Below are positions 41,071 through 49,589 of a stretch of 64,000 nucleotides of DNA, in pieces. This DNA comes from Lacticaseibacillus sharpeae JCM 1186 = DSM 20505. Its GTDB lineage: Bacteria > Bacillota > Bacilli > Lactobacillales > Lactobacillaceae. The stretch is from the NCBI RefSeq assembly GCF_001436225.1, contig NZ_AYYO01000055.1, positions 62,001 to 126,000 on the forward strand. Reading direction: 5' to 3'. The translations under genes were made by a program, and so were the position numbers. The stretch's first letter is position 1; every line of letters starts with the position of its first letter. The notes below the pieces were generated by a model. That model ran no database searches. It was not told the DNA's origin and worked only from the letters and a program-made list of their open reading frames with translations.

Positions 41071-42867
41071 ATGAAACAAAATCTAATTCGCAACTTTGCC
41101 ATCATCGCTCATATCGATCATGGCAAATCCACACTTGCTGATCGAATCATGGAACAAACACAGACAATAAGCGCCCGTGAAAGTAAGGCACAACTACTCG
41201 ATGATATGCAGGTGGAACAGGCACACGGAATAACCGTCAAATCACGAACGGTGCGCAACTTCTATCAAGCAGATAATGGCGTCGAATATGAATACAATTT
41301 AATTGACACACCCGGCCACGTCGATTTTACGTATGAAGTATCGAAAAGCCTTGCTGCCAGTGATGGCGCAATTCTCTTAGTTGATGCGACGCAGGGCGTG
41401 CAGGCCCAAACAGTTGCCAATCTCCGTTTAGCACAAGAAAACCATCTCACTATCTTACCCGTAATTAACAAAATCGATAATGCCGCTGCCGAGGTTGATA
41501 AAACTGAACGGGAGATCCGCGCACTTAGTCCAAAATTGTATGAAGCCAAAATCTACCGCATCTCAGCCAAAACCGGGAAAGGCGTCCATGAAGTGCTGGA
41601 GGCAATTCATCAGGTATTCCCTGCTCCAAGCGGCCAGACGCAAGCCCCTCTGAAAGCCTTAGTTTTTGATTCATTCTATGACAGTTTCAAAGGCGTCATT
41701 GCCTATATCCGAATTGTCAATGGTAATCTCAAACTGGGACAGCAAGTTAAATTGATGGCAGCTAATACCGCCATTCAAAACAAAGAGATTGGGGTCTTCA
41801 CACCGTCACGAACTGCAACCGACGAACTCACAGTCGGCGATGTTGGCTACATCATCACCGGTCTCAAAGATCCAACATCATTGCGGGTTGGTGATACTCT
41901 GACTGATGCAAATCAGCCGACAGCAGAAGCATTTCCTGGCTATAAACCCGCTCAGCCCATGGTATACGCTGGCTTTTATCCTAAAGATGACGCCTATCGC
42001 GATTTAGAACTAGCAATTGAAAAGTTAAGTCTGAATGATTCATCTTTCCAATACGTCCGCGAAACATCAGAGGCACTGGGGCAGGGATTTCGTTGCTCAT
42101 TTTTGGGCATCTTTCATTTACAAATCATTCGTGAACGGCTTAAAGATGAATACGGTCTAAACGTATTAACCACGGCACCTAACGTCACGTACAGAGTGCA
42201 CCTAAAAGACACTAATGAAGTGCAAATCGTCAATAACCCCATCGCATTCCCAGGATTTGCCAAGATTGATTATGTTGAGGAGCCATTCTCTAACATCAGA
42301 ATCACAACCGATAATGCGGTCTTGGGCGACGTGATGAAACTCGCCGACGCGCATAAAGGACAGTTAACCGATATGGGCAATCAAGCAGAATTAATTGTAT
42401 TGCACTATCGGATTCCCACTGCCGAAATCGCGTATGATTTTTTCAATGCTTTGAAATCCATCTCGCACGGCTATGCAACCCTAGAGACAGAATTTGCCGA
42501 CTACGAGCCTGCCGATGTGGTTAAAGTTGAAGTGGCCATCAACTATTCAGTAGTAGACGCACTGTCGTTTATCGTCCACCGCGAGGATGCCCCGGCAATG
42601 ACGCAACAATTAGTAAAAAAATTAAAGCACACGATTCCACGACACCTATACCCAATGCCAGCACAAGCCATTGTTGAAGGCAAATCGATTGCTCGTGTCG
42701 ATATCCCGCCATTGCGCAAAAACGCAGCAGTGAACGGAGAGAAAAGGAGTATCTCTAAAAAGCAGGCGTTGTTACGCCGTCAAAGTATGAATAAACGTCA
42801 GGCAGAAAAGAGCAACATCAAGCTATCGCAAGATGTTTTCGACTCTATTTTAGACATTTCATTATAA
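41071..42867 (+). CDS. LepA/EF-4-like translational GTPase (divergent paralogue)
   Basis: The 598 residues match LepA in length and order: G domain (AHIDHGKST, DTPGHVDFTYEVSKSL, NKID, SAKTG), domain II (KALVFDSFYDSFKGVIAYIRI), domain III (GQGFRCSFLGIFHLQIIRERL) and the LepA-specific C-terminal domain (DALSFIVHR). Two normally strict stretches differ: the switch I ERERGITIK reads EQAHGITVK, and the conserved C-terminal AKCYGGDISRK reads AVNGEKRSISKK. The housekeeping lepA is usually not regulated by a TetR, so this looks like a paralogue used on demand. From memory, L. plantarum also has two lepA genes. It may rescue ribosomes under salt, acid or antibiotic stress. Confidence 0.82.
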   Translation: MKQNLIRNFAIIAHIDHGKSTLADRIMEQTQTISARESKAQLLDDMQVEQAHGITVKSRTVRNFYQADNGVEYEYNLIDTPGHVDFTYEVSKSLAASDGAILLVDATQGVQAQTVANLRLAQENHLTILPVINKIDNAAAEVDKTEREIRALSPKLYEAKIYRISAKTGKGVHEVLEAIHQVFPAPSGQTQAPLKALVFDSFYDSFKGVIAYIRIVNGNLKLGQQVKLMAANTAIQNKEIGVFTPSRTATDELTVGDVGYIITGLKDPTSLRVGDTLTDANQPTAEAFPGYKPAQPMVYAGFYPKDDAYRDLELAIEKLSLNDSSFQYVRETSEALGQGFRCSFLGIFHLQIIRERLKDEYGLNVLTTAPNVTYRVHLKDTNEVQIVNNPIAFPGFAKIDYVEEPFSNIRITTDNAVLGDVMKLADAHKGQLTDMGNQAELIVLHYRIPTAEIAYDFFNALKSISHGYATLETEFADYEPADVVKVEVAINYSVVDALSFIVHREDAPAMTQQLVKKLKHTIPRHLYPMPAQAIVEGKSIARVDIPPLRKNAAVNGEKRSISKKQALLRRQSMNKRQAEKSNIKLSQDVFDSILDISL

Positions 42868-42869
42868 TT

Positions 42870-42906
42870 AAAGACCCAACGTCATTTCTCGGCTGTTGGG
42901 TCTTTT
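42870..42906 (+). terminator. Terminator of the TetR/LepA-like operon
   Basis: AAAGACCCAAC/GTTGGGTCTTT stem and T-run right after the stop codon. Confidence 0.88.
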
Positions 42907-42946
42907 GTTACTTCTGGCGCAGGTAAAAAAGCACCCGCAGATTACA

Positions 42947-43594
42947 TCAATAAACTGGCCGTGCCAAGTCCTCAGTGTCAGGGTCGGCCAAACCGATACT
43001 GTCATTAATAGCAAACGTTGGGTCAGCAACGATGCGTAACACTACATCAGCCACACTCTGCCGTGAGCCTGACACACCGACAAACGGTTCATCGCGGCTG
43101 GTAATGGTATATTTCACATCGTCACGATCATTTAGCCACGGCAAACGCAGGGTCGTAAAATCAAGTCCTGAGTTAGCGAGCAGTTCATCCGCAGCAACGG
43201 CTGCCTGCAGCCCACTCTTGACCATTTCCAAGTTCCAACGGCCAAATTCACCGGGCACCTCATTGTAAATTCCCAAAATATTGGTGGCGATAACCCGCGT
43301 ACCATTGGTTCTAGCAGCGCTCACAACATTTTTGGTCATCGCATTATCACTGCCATGATCCACCACCGCCACAAAAACGATATCTTGGCCAACCATGGCG
43401 TCAGCCACATCCTTAGCACTAGTTAAGTCAACGTCAACTAAGCGTACCCGCGGATTGTCAGCTAATTGGGCCAGCCGCTGCGAATTACGCAAGCCTAACG
43501 TTAACTGAACATCCTTGAACGCATCTTCCGTCAACACCCGCTGTTCAACAATCCGGGCAATCTGGCCGTTCGCTGCTAATATTAATAGCTTCAT
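42947..43594 (-). CDS. NAD(P)-binding atypical SDR (NmrA/YwnB-like)
   Basis: The ATG with TTGGAG upstream gives 215 residues. The nucleotide fold shows LILAANGQIARIVEQRV and GLRNSQRL; no YxxxK pair is present. It is similar in plan to the product of 14696-15340. It is the last gene of an operon with an aldo/keto reductase and a MerR regulator, so it belongs to a response to reactive electrophiles or carbonyls. Confidence 0.8.
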   Translation of the reverse strand: MKLLILAANGQIARIVEQRVLTEDAFKDVQLTLGLRNSQRLAQLADNPRVRLVDVDLTSAKDVADAMVGQDIVFVAVVDHGSDNAMTKNVVSAARTNGTRVIATNILGIYNEVPGEFGRWNLEMVKSGLQAAVAADELLANSGLDFTTLRLPWLNDRDDVKYTITSRDEPFVGVSGSRQSVADVVLRIVADPTFAINDSIGLADPDTEDLARPVY

Positions 43595-43607
43595 CTTGTG
43601 CTCCAAT

Positions 43608-44012
43608 CTAACCGTCTACCTCGCCACCATGTTCATATGCAAGCTTTTCCTTTTCGTAATTCAATGTGTGGTCTTCAAAATGATCAATCTTGTAACTCAG
43701 GTAGTTAAGCGTCTTTTGAATTTCAGCCACTTGCTCTTTCAGATCTGCCTGTTGATCTATCAGCAGTTGTTTTCTGGCCTGAACTGTTGCGTCGCCTTGG
43801 CGATACAGCTTAACAAACTCAATCAATTCTTCAACTGTCATTCCGGCTTTACGCAAAACCTGAATGTAAAAGACCCAGTTTAAATCGTGCGGTGTGTAAT
43901 CACGATAACCACTTGCATTGCGCTTAATTTCGGGAAGCAAACCCACCCGCTCCCAATACCGCAACGTATCTTTAGTCAGGTTAAATTTCTTTGCCACTGC
44001 ATCGATATTCAT
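43608..44012 (-). CDS. MerR-family regulator (AdhR/NmlR-like)
   Basis: Started at the ATG behind AAGAGG (residues MNIDAVA), the protein has 134 residues: a MerR winged helix (VAKKFNLTKDTLRYWERVGLLP, then GYRDYTPHDL) and a coiled-coil dimer helix. No Cys is present, so it is not a metal sensor or a Cys-based aldehyde sensor. It lies between the aldo/keto reductase and the NAD(P)-binding protein. The promoter of the operon has the long 19-bp spacer that MerR proteins act on. Confidence 0.87.
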   Translation of the reverse strand: MNIDAVAKKFNLTKDTLRYWERVGLLPEIKRNASGYRDYTPHDLNWVFYIQVLRKAGMTVEELIEFVKLYRQGDATVQARKQLLIDQQADLKEQVAEIQKTLNYLSYKIDHFEDHTLNYEKEKLAYEHGGEVDG

Positions 44013-44025
44013 TCGCTTAGTCCTC

Positions 44026-44907
<882 letters not shown>

Positions 44908-44924
44908 TCAATTAACATGACATC

Positions 44925-44955
44925 AGTCTAAACCTTGGTGTTAAGACGAAGGCAA
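44925..44955 (-). promoter_or_regulatory. MerR-type promoter (19-bp spacer) with operator
   Basis: On the minus strand TTGCCT (44950-44955) and TAGACT (44925-44930) are separated by 19 bp. Inside the spacer lies CCTTGGTGTTAAGACGAAGG (44933-44952), a 20-bp palindrome with two mismatched pairs. Overlong spacer plus central dyad is the hallmark of promoters activated by MerR proteins. Confidence 0.75.
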
Positions 44956-45038
44956 CCAAATTTTTTAATTTATTTAGTTGCCTTGAAGTTCAGACCAACG
45001 TTTATGATAGGTTTATCCCGATTTGAAGGACGGACAAA

Positions 45039-45635
45039 TTGAAGTCTAGCCATTCATTAAATGTCCTATTTCTAATGGGTATATTCGTTTTGCTCGCATG
45101 TGGAAAAGGAGAAGTAATGAAATCCAATCAAACAAAAACCAGCAATCAACTATCAAGTTCCAAAACTGCAACGCACACACTGACAGTTTACTACTCAAAT
45201 TCAGGCACAACGGCTACGGCAGCCAACCAAATTCATCAGCTGGTTGGCGGTGATCTACTAGAGTTCAAACTAGCGCCCAGTTACCCCGATGATTACCAAA
45301 CACTGACTCAGGTTTCAAAGGAACAAATTGATCAAGATGTTCACCCGGCTATCACTAATCTACCCTCGTTGAAAAAGTATCAAACTATCCTGCTTGGTTT
45401 CCCAACTTGGTATCATCAACCACCAATGTTCATCAACACATTCTTTGAGCAAGAAGATTTGAAGGGACAGACCGTCATCCCCTTTACCACTTCAATGAGT
45501 AGTTCCATAAGCGAAAGCACACCATTTTTGACGAAAATGGCTGCCGGAACTGATGTAATCTTAGAAAAAGGCTTTCGGGCAAATGATGAGCGGGTAACAA
45601 AGAAATATCTGCAAAAAGCAAACCTGCTCAAATAA
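45039..45635 (+). CDS. Flavodoxin-like lipoprotein
   Basis: The start is probably TTG with GAAGGA upstream. The 198-residue protein begins with a lipoprotein signal peptide: hydrophobic FLMGIFVLLAC with the lipid-bearing Cys at residue 21. A Ser/Thr/Asn-rich linker follows, then a flavodoxin domain with the FMN phosphate loop YYSNSGTTATAA and the later FPTWYHQPP isoalloxazine loop. So the flavin would sit outside the membrane, where it could serve extracellular electron transfer or quinone reduction. The divergent promoter region is shared with the MerR operon. Confidence 0.8.
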   Translation: MKSSHSLNVLFLMGIFVLLACGKGEVMKSNQTKTSNQLSSSKTATHTLTVYYSNSGTTATAANQIHQLVGGDLLEFKLAPSYPDDYQTLTQVSKEQIDQDVHPAITNLPSLKKYQTILLGFPTWYHQPPMFINTFFEQEDLKGQTVIPFTTSMSSSISESTPFLTKMAAGTDVILEKGFRANDERVTKKYLQKANLLK

Positions 45636-45683
45636 CATTAAAAGGTGCAAGAACAACCGCAATACTGAGTCCGCTTTATGCAA

Positions 45684-45730
45684 AACAAAACCGGCAAACT
45701 TCTTAAACACACGAAGTTTGCCGGTTTTGT
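45684..45730 (+). terminator. Terminator after flavodoxin gene
   Basis: An 18-bp stem beginning ACAAAACCGGC is followed by T residues; it can work in both directions. Confidence 0.85.
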
Positions 45731-45822
45731 TCGTTTAACTATCAGATTATCACGCTTTTCAGTGGTACGGCCTGGTATGCGCAAGGTTAGCTGTATTACC
45801 CAATGGCGGTTAATTCAACGCA

Positions 45823-46302
45823 TCACTTGTGATACGGCCGCCCCGCGTTAATCATAAACGCCCGGTAAATCTGCTCAATCAGCACCAACCGCATCAGCTG
45901 GTGGGGCAACGTCAACTTCCCGAAACTGAGCGTGTCGTTCGCCCGGTGCATCACTTCCGGAGACAGCCCCAGGGAGCCCCCAATCACGAAGGTAATGTCG
46001 GGGTGGCCGTACGTCCCGAGGTCCGCGATTTCTTTGGCGAAGACCTCACTGGCGCGCTGCTTGCCTTCGATGGCGAGGGCGATGACGTGTTCCTTATCCT
46101 TGATCTTGCCGAGAATCCGTTCACCCTCCTTGGCCTTGACCTCTGCCATTTCGGATTCGGACAGGCTTTCGGGTGCCTTCTCGTCAGCAACTTCAACAAT
46201 CTCGACCTTCGCGAATGCGCCGAGGCGCTTCTTATATTCTGCAATGCCGGCCTTGAAGTACTTTTCCTTCAACTTACCGACGCCAATTATCTTAATGTTC
46301 AC
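45823..46302 (-). CDS. rlmH: 23S rRNA (pseudouridine1915-N3)-methyltransferase RlmH
   Basis: RlmH methylates N3 of pseudouridine 1915 in helix 69 of 23S rRNA on assembled ribosomes, using S-adenosylmethionine. The SPOUT-fold features are clear: N-terminal [14 protein letters not shown], the SAM knot with [12 protein letters not shown], and the C-terminal [20 protein letters not shown]...YHK. I choose the GTG preceded by GAGG, which gives 159 residues, the usual length; an upstream GTG overlaps the ribosome site. It is a single gene. Confidence 0.95.
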   Translation of the reverse strand: MNIKIIGVGKLKEKYFKAGIAEYKKRLGAFAKVEIVEVADEKAPESLSESEMAEVKAKEGERILGKIKDKEHVIALAIEGKQRASEVFAKEIADLGTYGHPDITFVIGGSLGLSPEVMHRANDTLSFGKLTLPHQLMRLVLIEQIYRAFMINAGRPYHK

Positions 46303-46875
46303 GTGTTTCACCTCGGGTTAATTATAGCAATGGTCAGCGTGGATTTGAATTGGGGCTAATCTTGCACTATAGTTTCCTAAAGCAACCTTATCGAAATTTG
46401 GAAACGTTTGTAAATTTTTCGCTGCTAAAACAAAGTGGTGAAAGGCCGTCGCACCGGCATTAGCCGTCGTACATTAAGTCAATACATAAAAATGTAAGCA
46501 GAAGCACCACAAATAGTACAGGAAAACATCAATAAATTGATTAAGCACAAAATCGGTTCAAACATTGACCCGTCAGCATTAATCATCGCTATTCATAACA
46601 TGATATTTATTTTATGAAACCGGTCAAAATTTAGCTGTCTTTTTTGAATCACACTCAGCTTGCCGCTGGACGTGTTTTCAAATATACCCCCGTGAAAATT
46701 AAAGGATTTCGGATTTCGAAAAATAAGTTTGATTGTTCTGAAAAGGCACATTATCGGCCTCGTATCGGCCAGTTTAACCACCATCAGCATTCAGCAATTT
46801 CGTGTTTTACCCACTTACTCATGTCATAATAAGAAAATCATTCGCTAAATATTTTTGAAAGCAGCCATCATAATA
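46303..46875. other. Intergenic region, no gene seen
   Basis: About 570 AT-rich bases between rlmH and the first transporter gene. No frame has a ribosome site and protein-like composition. I note TATCGGCC twice (46752-46771) and a weak cre-like TTGGAAACGTTTGTAA near 46398, which no gene start follows. Confidence 0.6.
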
Positions 46876-46923
46876 CCCCTTTTTTAGAGTGCAAAATTGT
46901 TTTTTCAAAGTTTCGTTGTTTAC
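46876..46923 (+). promoter_or_regulatory. Conserved upstream element of transporter paralogue 1
   Basis: CCCC-T6-AGAGTG (46876-46891) and GTTGTTTAC (46915-46923) recur at 49488-49504 and 49528-49536 before the second paralogue with nearly equal spacing. The element was kept after duplication and is probably a shared regulator or polymerase site. Confidence 0.55.
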
Positions 46924-46976
46924 ATCAATTTTCTGTTGCACACTTAACGTATCATGCAAAAAGGTGGGACGAATAA

Positions 46977-48083
46977 GTGACAGTCTTCAAAACAATCATT
47001 AAAGATCGCGTCTTTCAAATCACATTAGCTATCGCCATTATCACTTCGTTCCTCGCACGACCACGCGTGGCCGACATCAACTTCACGACACTCTGGTCAC
47101 TGCTTGCGATGATGACCACGATTCAGATTTTCGACTATCTGCACGTGCTCGACTTCATCGCCTACAAGATTACGGCGCGGGCACACACTGCGCGGCAGCT
47201 AACCGCATTGTTCGTAGCCCTCTCCTTCATTTCCGCCATGTTCCTCACCAACGACATGGCAGTCCTCACCTTTATCCCCTTGTACCTGCGGATTGCGCGG
47301 CACCGGAAGCTGCCGGAGATACTGCCCGTGACCGCCATCACCATCGCGGCTAACCAGGGGAGTGCGATGACACCGTTCGGGAACACGCACAACATCTTCT
47401 TGATGGCCAAGTTTCACATTCCTATCGCCCAATTCGGTGAATGGGTGGTGCCGATGATTTCCGTAGCGATTGTGTTCCTCGCCATTCTCATCATGTTCGT
47501 CCCGAAAATCGAAATTCCTAACGTGCCGGTCAAAGACATCCGCACCAATCCCCGGCTCATCACCCTCACCTGCATCGTCGCGCTGCTAGTGTTCAGTTCC
47601 ATCTTCGACATTATCCCCGCTTGGGTAGCCGCCGTTGTTGCCATTGCGGTGGCAATTCTCATCAACTACAAGATTATGGGCCAGGTTGACTACGCCATTG
47701 TCCTGACCTTCGCCGGATTCTTCGTCATCATCAGTAACATTAACCAAATTCCCGCGGTCGCCAAGCTGGTTTCCAGTGTCGTCGGCGGTCCCGTGTCCGT
47801 ATACTTGACGAGTATCCTGACGTCACAGTTCATCTCCAACGTTCCTTCAACCGTTCTGATTGCCAACTTCACCCACCACCTCGATGCTCTGTTCTTCGGC
47901 TCCAACATTGGGGGCCTGGGTACCCTGGTTGCCAGCATGTGTAACCTGGTGGCGTTCAAGCAGTACACCATCTACAGTCAGCAATCCCACAGCCGGTTCC
48001 TGCTCCACTTCACCACGATCAACTTCATTGCCCTGTTCATCATCGGGGGCGCGGGGTTATTGGCGGTCGTCTACCTCTTCTAA
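46977..48083 (+). CDS. SLC13/ArsB-like permease, paralogue 1
   Basis: The 368-residue protein begins at GTG behind AAAGGTGGG. It has about ten helices and the ion-transporter motifs MFLTNDMAVLTFIPLYL and ANQGSAMTPFGNTHNIFL, with a second half repeat near SQFISNVPSTVLIANFT. This is the ArsB/NhaD/SLC13 superfamily, which moves anions, citrate or dicarboxylates or exchanges sodium for protons; the substrate is unknown. A paralogue of almost the same sequence plan lies 1.5 kb downstream. Confidence 0.82.
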   Translation: MTVFKTIIKDRVFQITLAIAIITSFLARPRVADINFTTLWSLLAMMTTIQIFDYLHVLDFIAYKITARAHTARQLTALFVALSFISAMFLTNDMAVLTFIPLYLRIARHRKLPEILPVTAITIAANQGSAMTPFGNTHNIFLMAKFHIPIAQFGEWVVPMISVAIVFLAILIMFVPKIEIPNVPVKDIRTNPRLITLTCIVALLVFSSIFDIIPAWVAAVVAIAVAILINYKIMGQVDYAIVLTFAGFFVIISNINQIPAVAKLVSSVVGGPVSVYLTSILTSQFISNVPSTVLIANFTHHLDALFFGSNIGGLGTLVASMCNLVAFKQYTIYSQQSHSRFLLHFTTINFIALFIIGGAGLLAVVYLF

Positions 48084-48532
48084 GTGGAGACTAGTTTCTT
48101 TCGGCAACTACGATTATTGTAGATAGCGCTTTCGTAAAATTAATCAGAAAAATATCCGGACAAACCCCGTGATACCGGCGTTTGTGGGTTGGCGTTCCCA
48201 GTAATCCAGCCGTCCACGCGCGTCATTTAGCGCCCAAACTGTTCACGTATCCGCCAAATTCAGGTTTAAACGCACCGATTTACCCCAACATGTTGGGGTA
48301 GCCCGTACTTCAGCGGCAAATCTCGCGATTTTGCCCTGTTTTTGGGGTGCACAACCATTCTTTTTAATGAACACTACCTGAACGCCAAACCTCTGTTCAG
48401 GTGACTTTTGTGCCAAGATTAAATTATTTTCAAGAAGGGCCAGATTAGCCCTTCGTTCGGCTTTTCGTCTGCACCTTTGTAATTAATTGGCGTTAACACC
48501 GAAAATGAGAAGCCGCCATCATTTAACGCATC
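48084..48532. other. Intergenic region with hairpins, no gene seen
   Basis: No supported frame in about 450 bases. It holds a perfect 20-bp palindrome TACCCCAACATGTTGGGGTA (48281-48300), an 8-bp stem ACCTGAAC/GTTCAGGT (48376-48402) and a GAAGGGC/GCCCTTC hairpin (48434-48454) followed by T-rich DNA, which may end the transporter transcript. Confidence 0.55.
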
Positions 48533-48570
48533 AAAAAAGAGTGCCGACCTTGACGTCAGCACTCTTTTTT
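48533..48570 (-). terminator. Terminator after the recombinase-like gene
   Basis: AAAAAAGAGTGC/GCACTCTTTTTT stem directly past the stop codon on the minus strand. Confidence 0.9.
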
Positions 48571-48572
48571 AG

Positions 48573-49187
48573 TTACCGCACACTTGAGACGAGGTCGCCA
48601 CTTTCTTGGGCGTATTCCTTGATGCGGTAAATCTGTTTGCGGTTAATCCCCACAGTCTTCGCAATCTGGGTTACCGGCAACCGTGCCGTCAGCATCTCCA
48701 AGACTTCGCGGTAAATCGCACGTTTGGCTGGGTTCGGTGAATCTGGTGCGTACTCGCGCTTGCGGCCTCGATCGCCGTGGGTGGGTTCCACCACCGTAAT
48801 GAGCCCCGTCCCCGCGCCGTTGCGGTGCTTGGCGAAGTCCGCCAAGTCGCGGATTGCGCAGGTTAACTGCCAGCGCTCACTTGCATCGTGCACTGCGGCA
48901 AAACTAGGAAAGTTCAATATGTTCAAACTCGTGTTGCGGGCACAAATTGCGTCCAGGGCCGCACTGAGCTCACTATTGTCTGTCCCCAAGTTGGTCAAAC
49001 TAGTGATGACAATTTCGTCCCCGGTATGTATGTAGGCCAGCATGTCACTAAAACCAGGCCGCTGCACAGTCGGCAGATCAGTTGCGTCGGTGAAAACCTT
49101 GCGCACACCCGCCTTCTCGAGGGTCGCCAAATCGGCATCTTTATACTTTTGACTGGATTTGCTCCAACTATATCCGATAATAATAAT
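48573..49187 (-). CDS. Serine-recombinase-like DNA-binding protein with lost catalytic residues
   Basis: The protein has a resolvase-type N-terminal domain (IIIGYSWSKSSQ, LEKAGVRKVFTD, QRPGFSDMLAYIHTGDEIVITSLTNLG) and a C-terminal helix-turn-helix (LPVTQIAKTVGINRKQIYRI). Active resolvases read GYARVS with catalytic Arg and Ser; here these are Trp and Lys. The DRLGR stretch reads TNLGT, so the other catalytic Arg residues are also gone. It should bind DNA but not cut it. The start is unclear: a strong promoter places the transcript start near 49229, and the only well-placed site is GGAAGGGG before an ATT triplet at 49187. It may regulate the flanking transporters. Confidence 0.68.
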   Translation of the reverse strand: MIIIGYSWSKSSQKYKDADLATLEKAGVRKVFTDATDLPTVQRPGFSDMLAYIHTGDEIVITSLTNLGTDNSELSAALDAICARNTSLNILNFPSFAAVHDASERWQLTCAIRDLADFAKHRNGAGTGLITVVEPTHGDRGRKREYAPDSPNPAKRAIYREVLEMLTARLPVTQIAKTVGINRKQIYRIKEYAQESGDLVSSVR

Positions 49188-49235
49188 TGCTCGCCCCTTC
49201 CCTTGAAAAACAATTAGCAGTTCATGAGTACCTTT

Positions 49236-49264
49236 ATCATAAAAGTTTGGCAAATTTGTGTCAA
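49236..49264 (-). promoter_or_regulatory. Promoter of the recombinase-like gene
   Basis: TTGACA (49259-49264) and TATGAT (49236-49241) are spaced exactly 17 bp on the minus strand. A TTG start further upstream (49253) would lie inside this promoter and is excluded. Confidence 0.75.
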
Positions 49265-49487
49265 TACTTTAATGCCAATTGCCGCTATATTTTAGTCTGA
49301 CAACGGTCGTAGAATTTTGTCACAAAAATTAGAGTGTGTAATTCGGCCTTAATTTAAAGCCACCATTGCTCCGCAGCATTTGCAACTTTGTTATTATATT
49401 TCGTTTATCCTTCCGAATCTAACGAACTTTATCTAATTTAGACTCCGATTTCATTCGTGGTTCCATTTGCATGACAACTGGCTTTAA

Positions 49488-49536
49488 CCCCTTTTTTTAG
49501 AGTGAAAAAGATTTTTTCCAAAAACAAGTTGTTTAC
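49488..49536 (+). promoter_or_regulatory. Conserved upstream element of transporter paralogue 2
   Basis: CCCC-T7-AGAGTG (49488-49504) and GTTGTTTAC (49528-49536) copy the element before paralogue 1. The remaining bases of 49265-49589 show no gene. Confidence 0.55.
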
Positions 49537-49589
49537 CGTAGAAATTAAGTGCAAAATTGTATTCGTTAAGCCTTCGAAAGGACTCATCT

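Noticed and set aside
46398-46413. cre-like TTGGAAACGTTTGTAA
   Set aside because: Two mismatches to the consensus and no promoter or gene start close by.
46593-46790. 65-residue frame on the minus strand between rlmH and transporter 1
   Set aside because: No ribosome site, no terminator, no recognisable motif.
48573-49253. TTG at 49253 as start of the recombinase-like gene
   Set aside because: It would lie between the -35 and -10 boxes of a near-consensus promoter and has no ribosome site.
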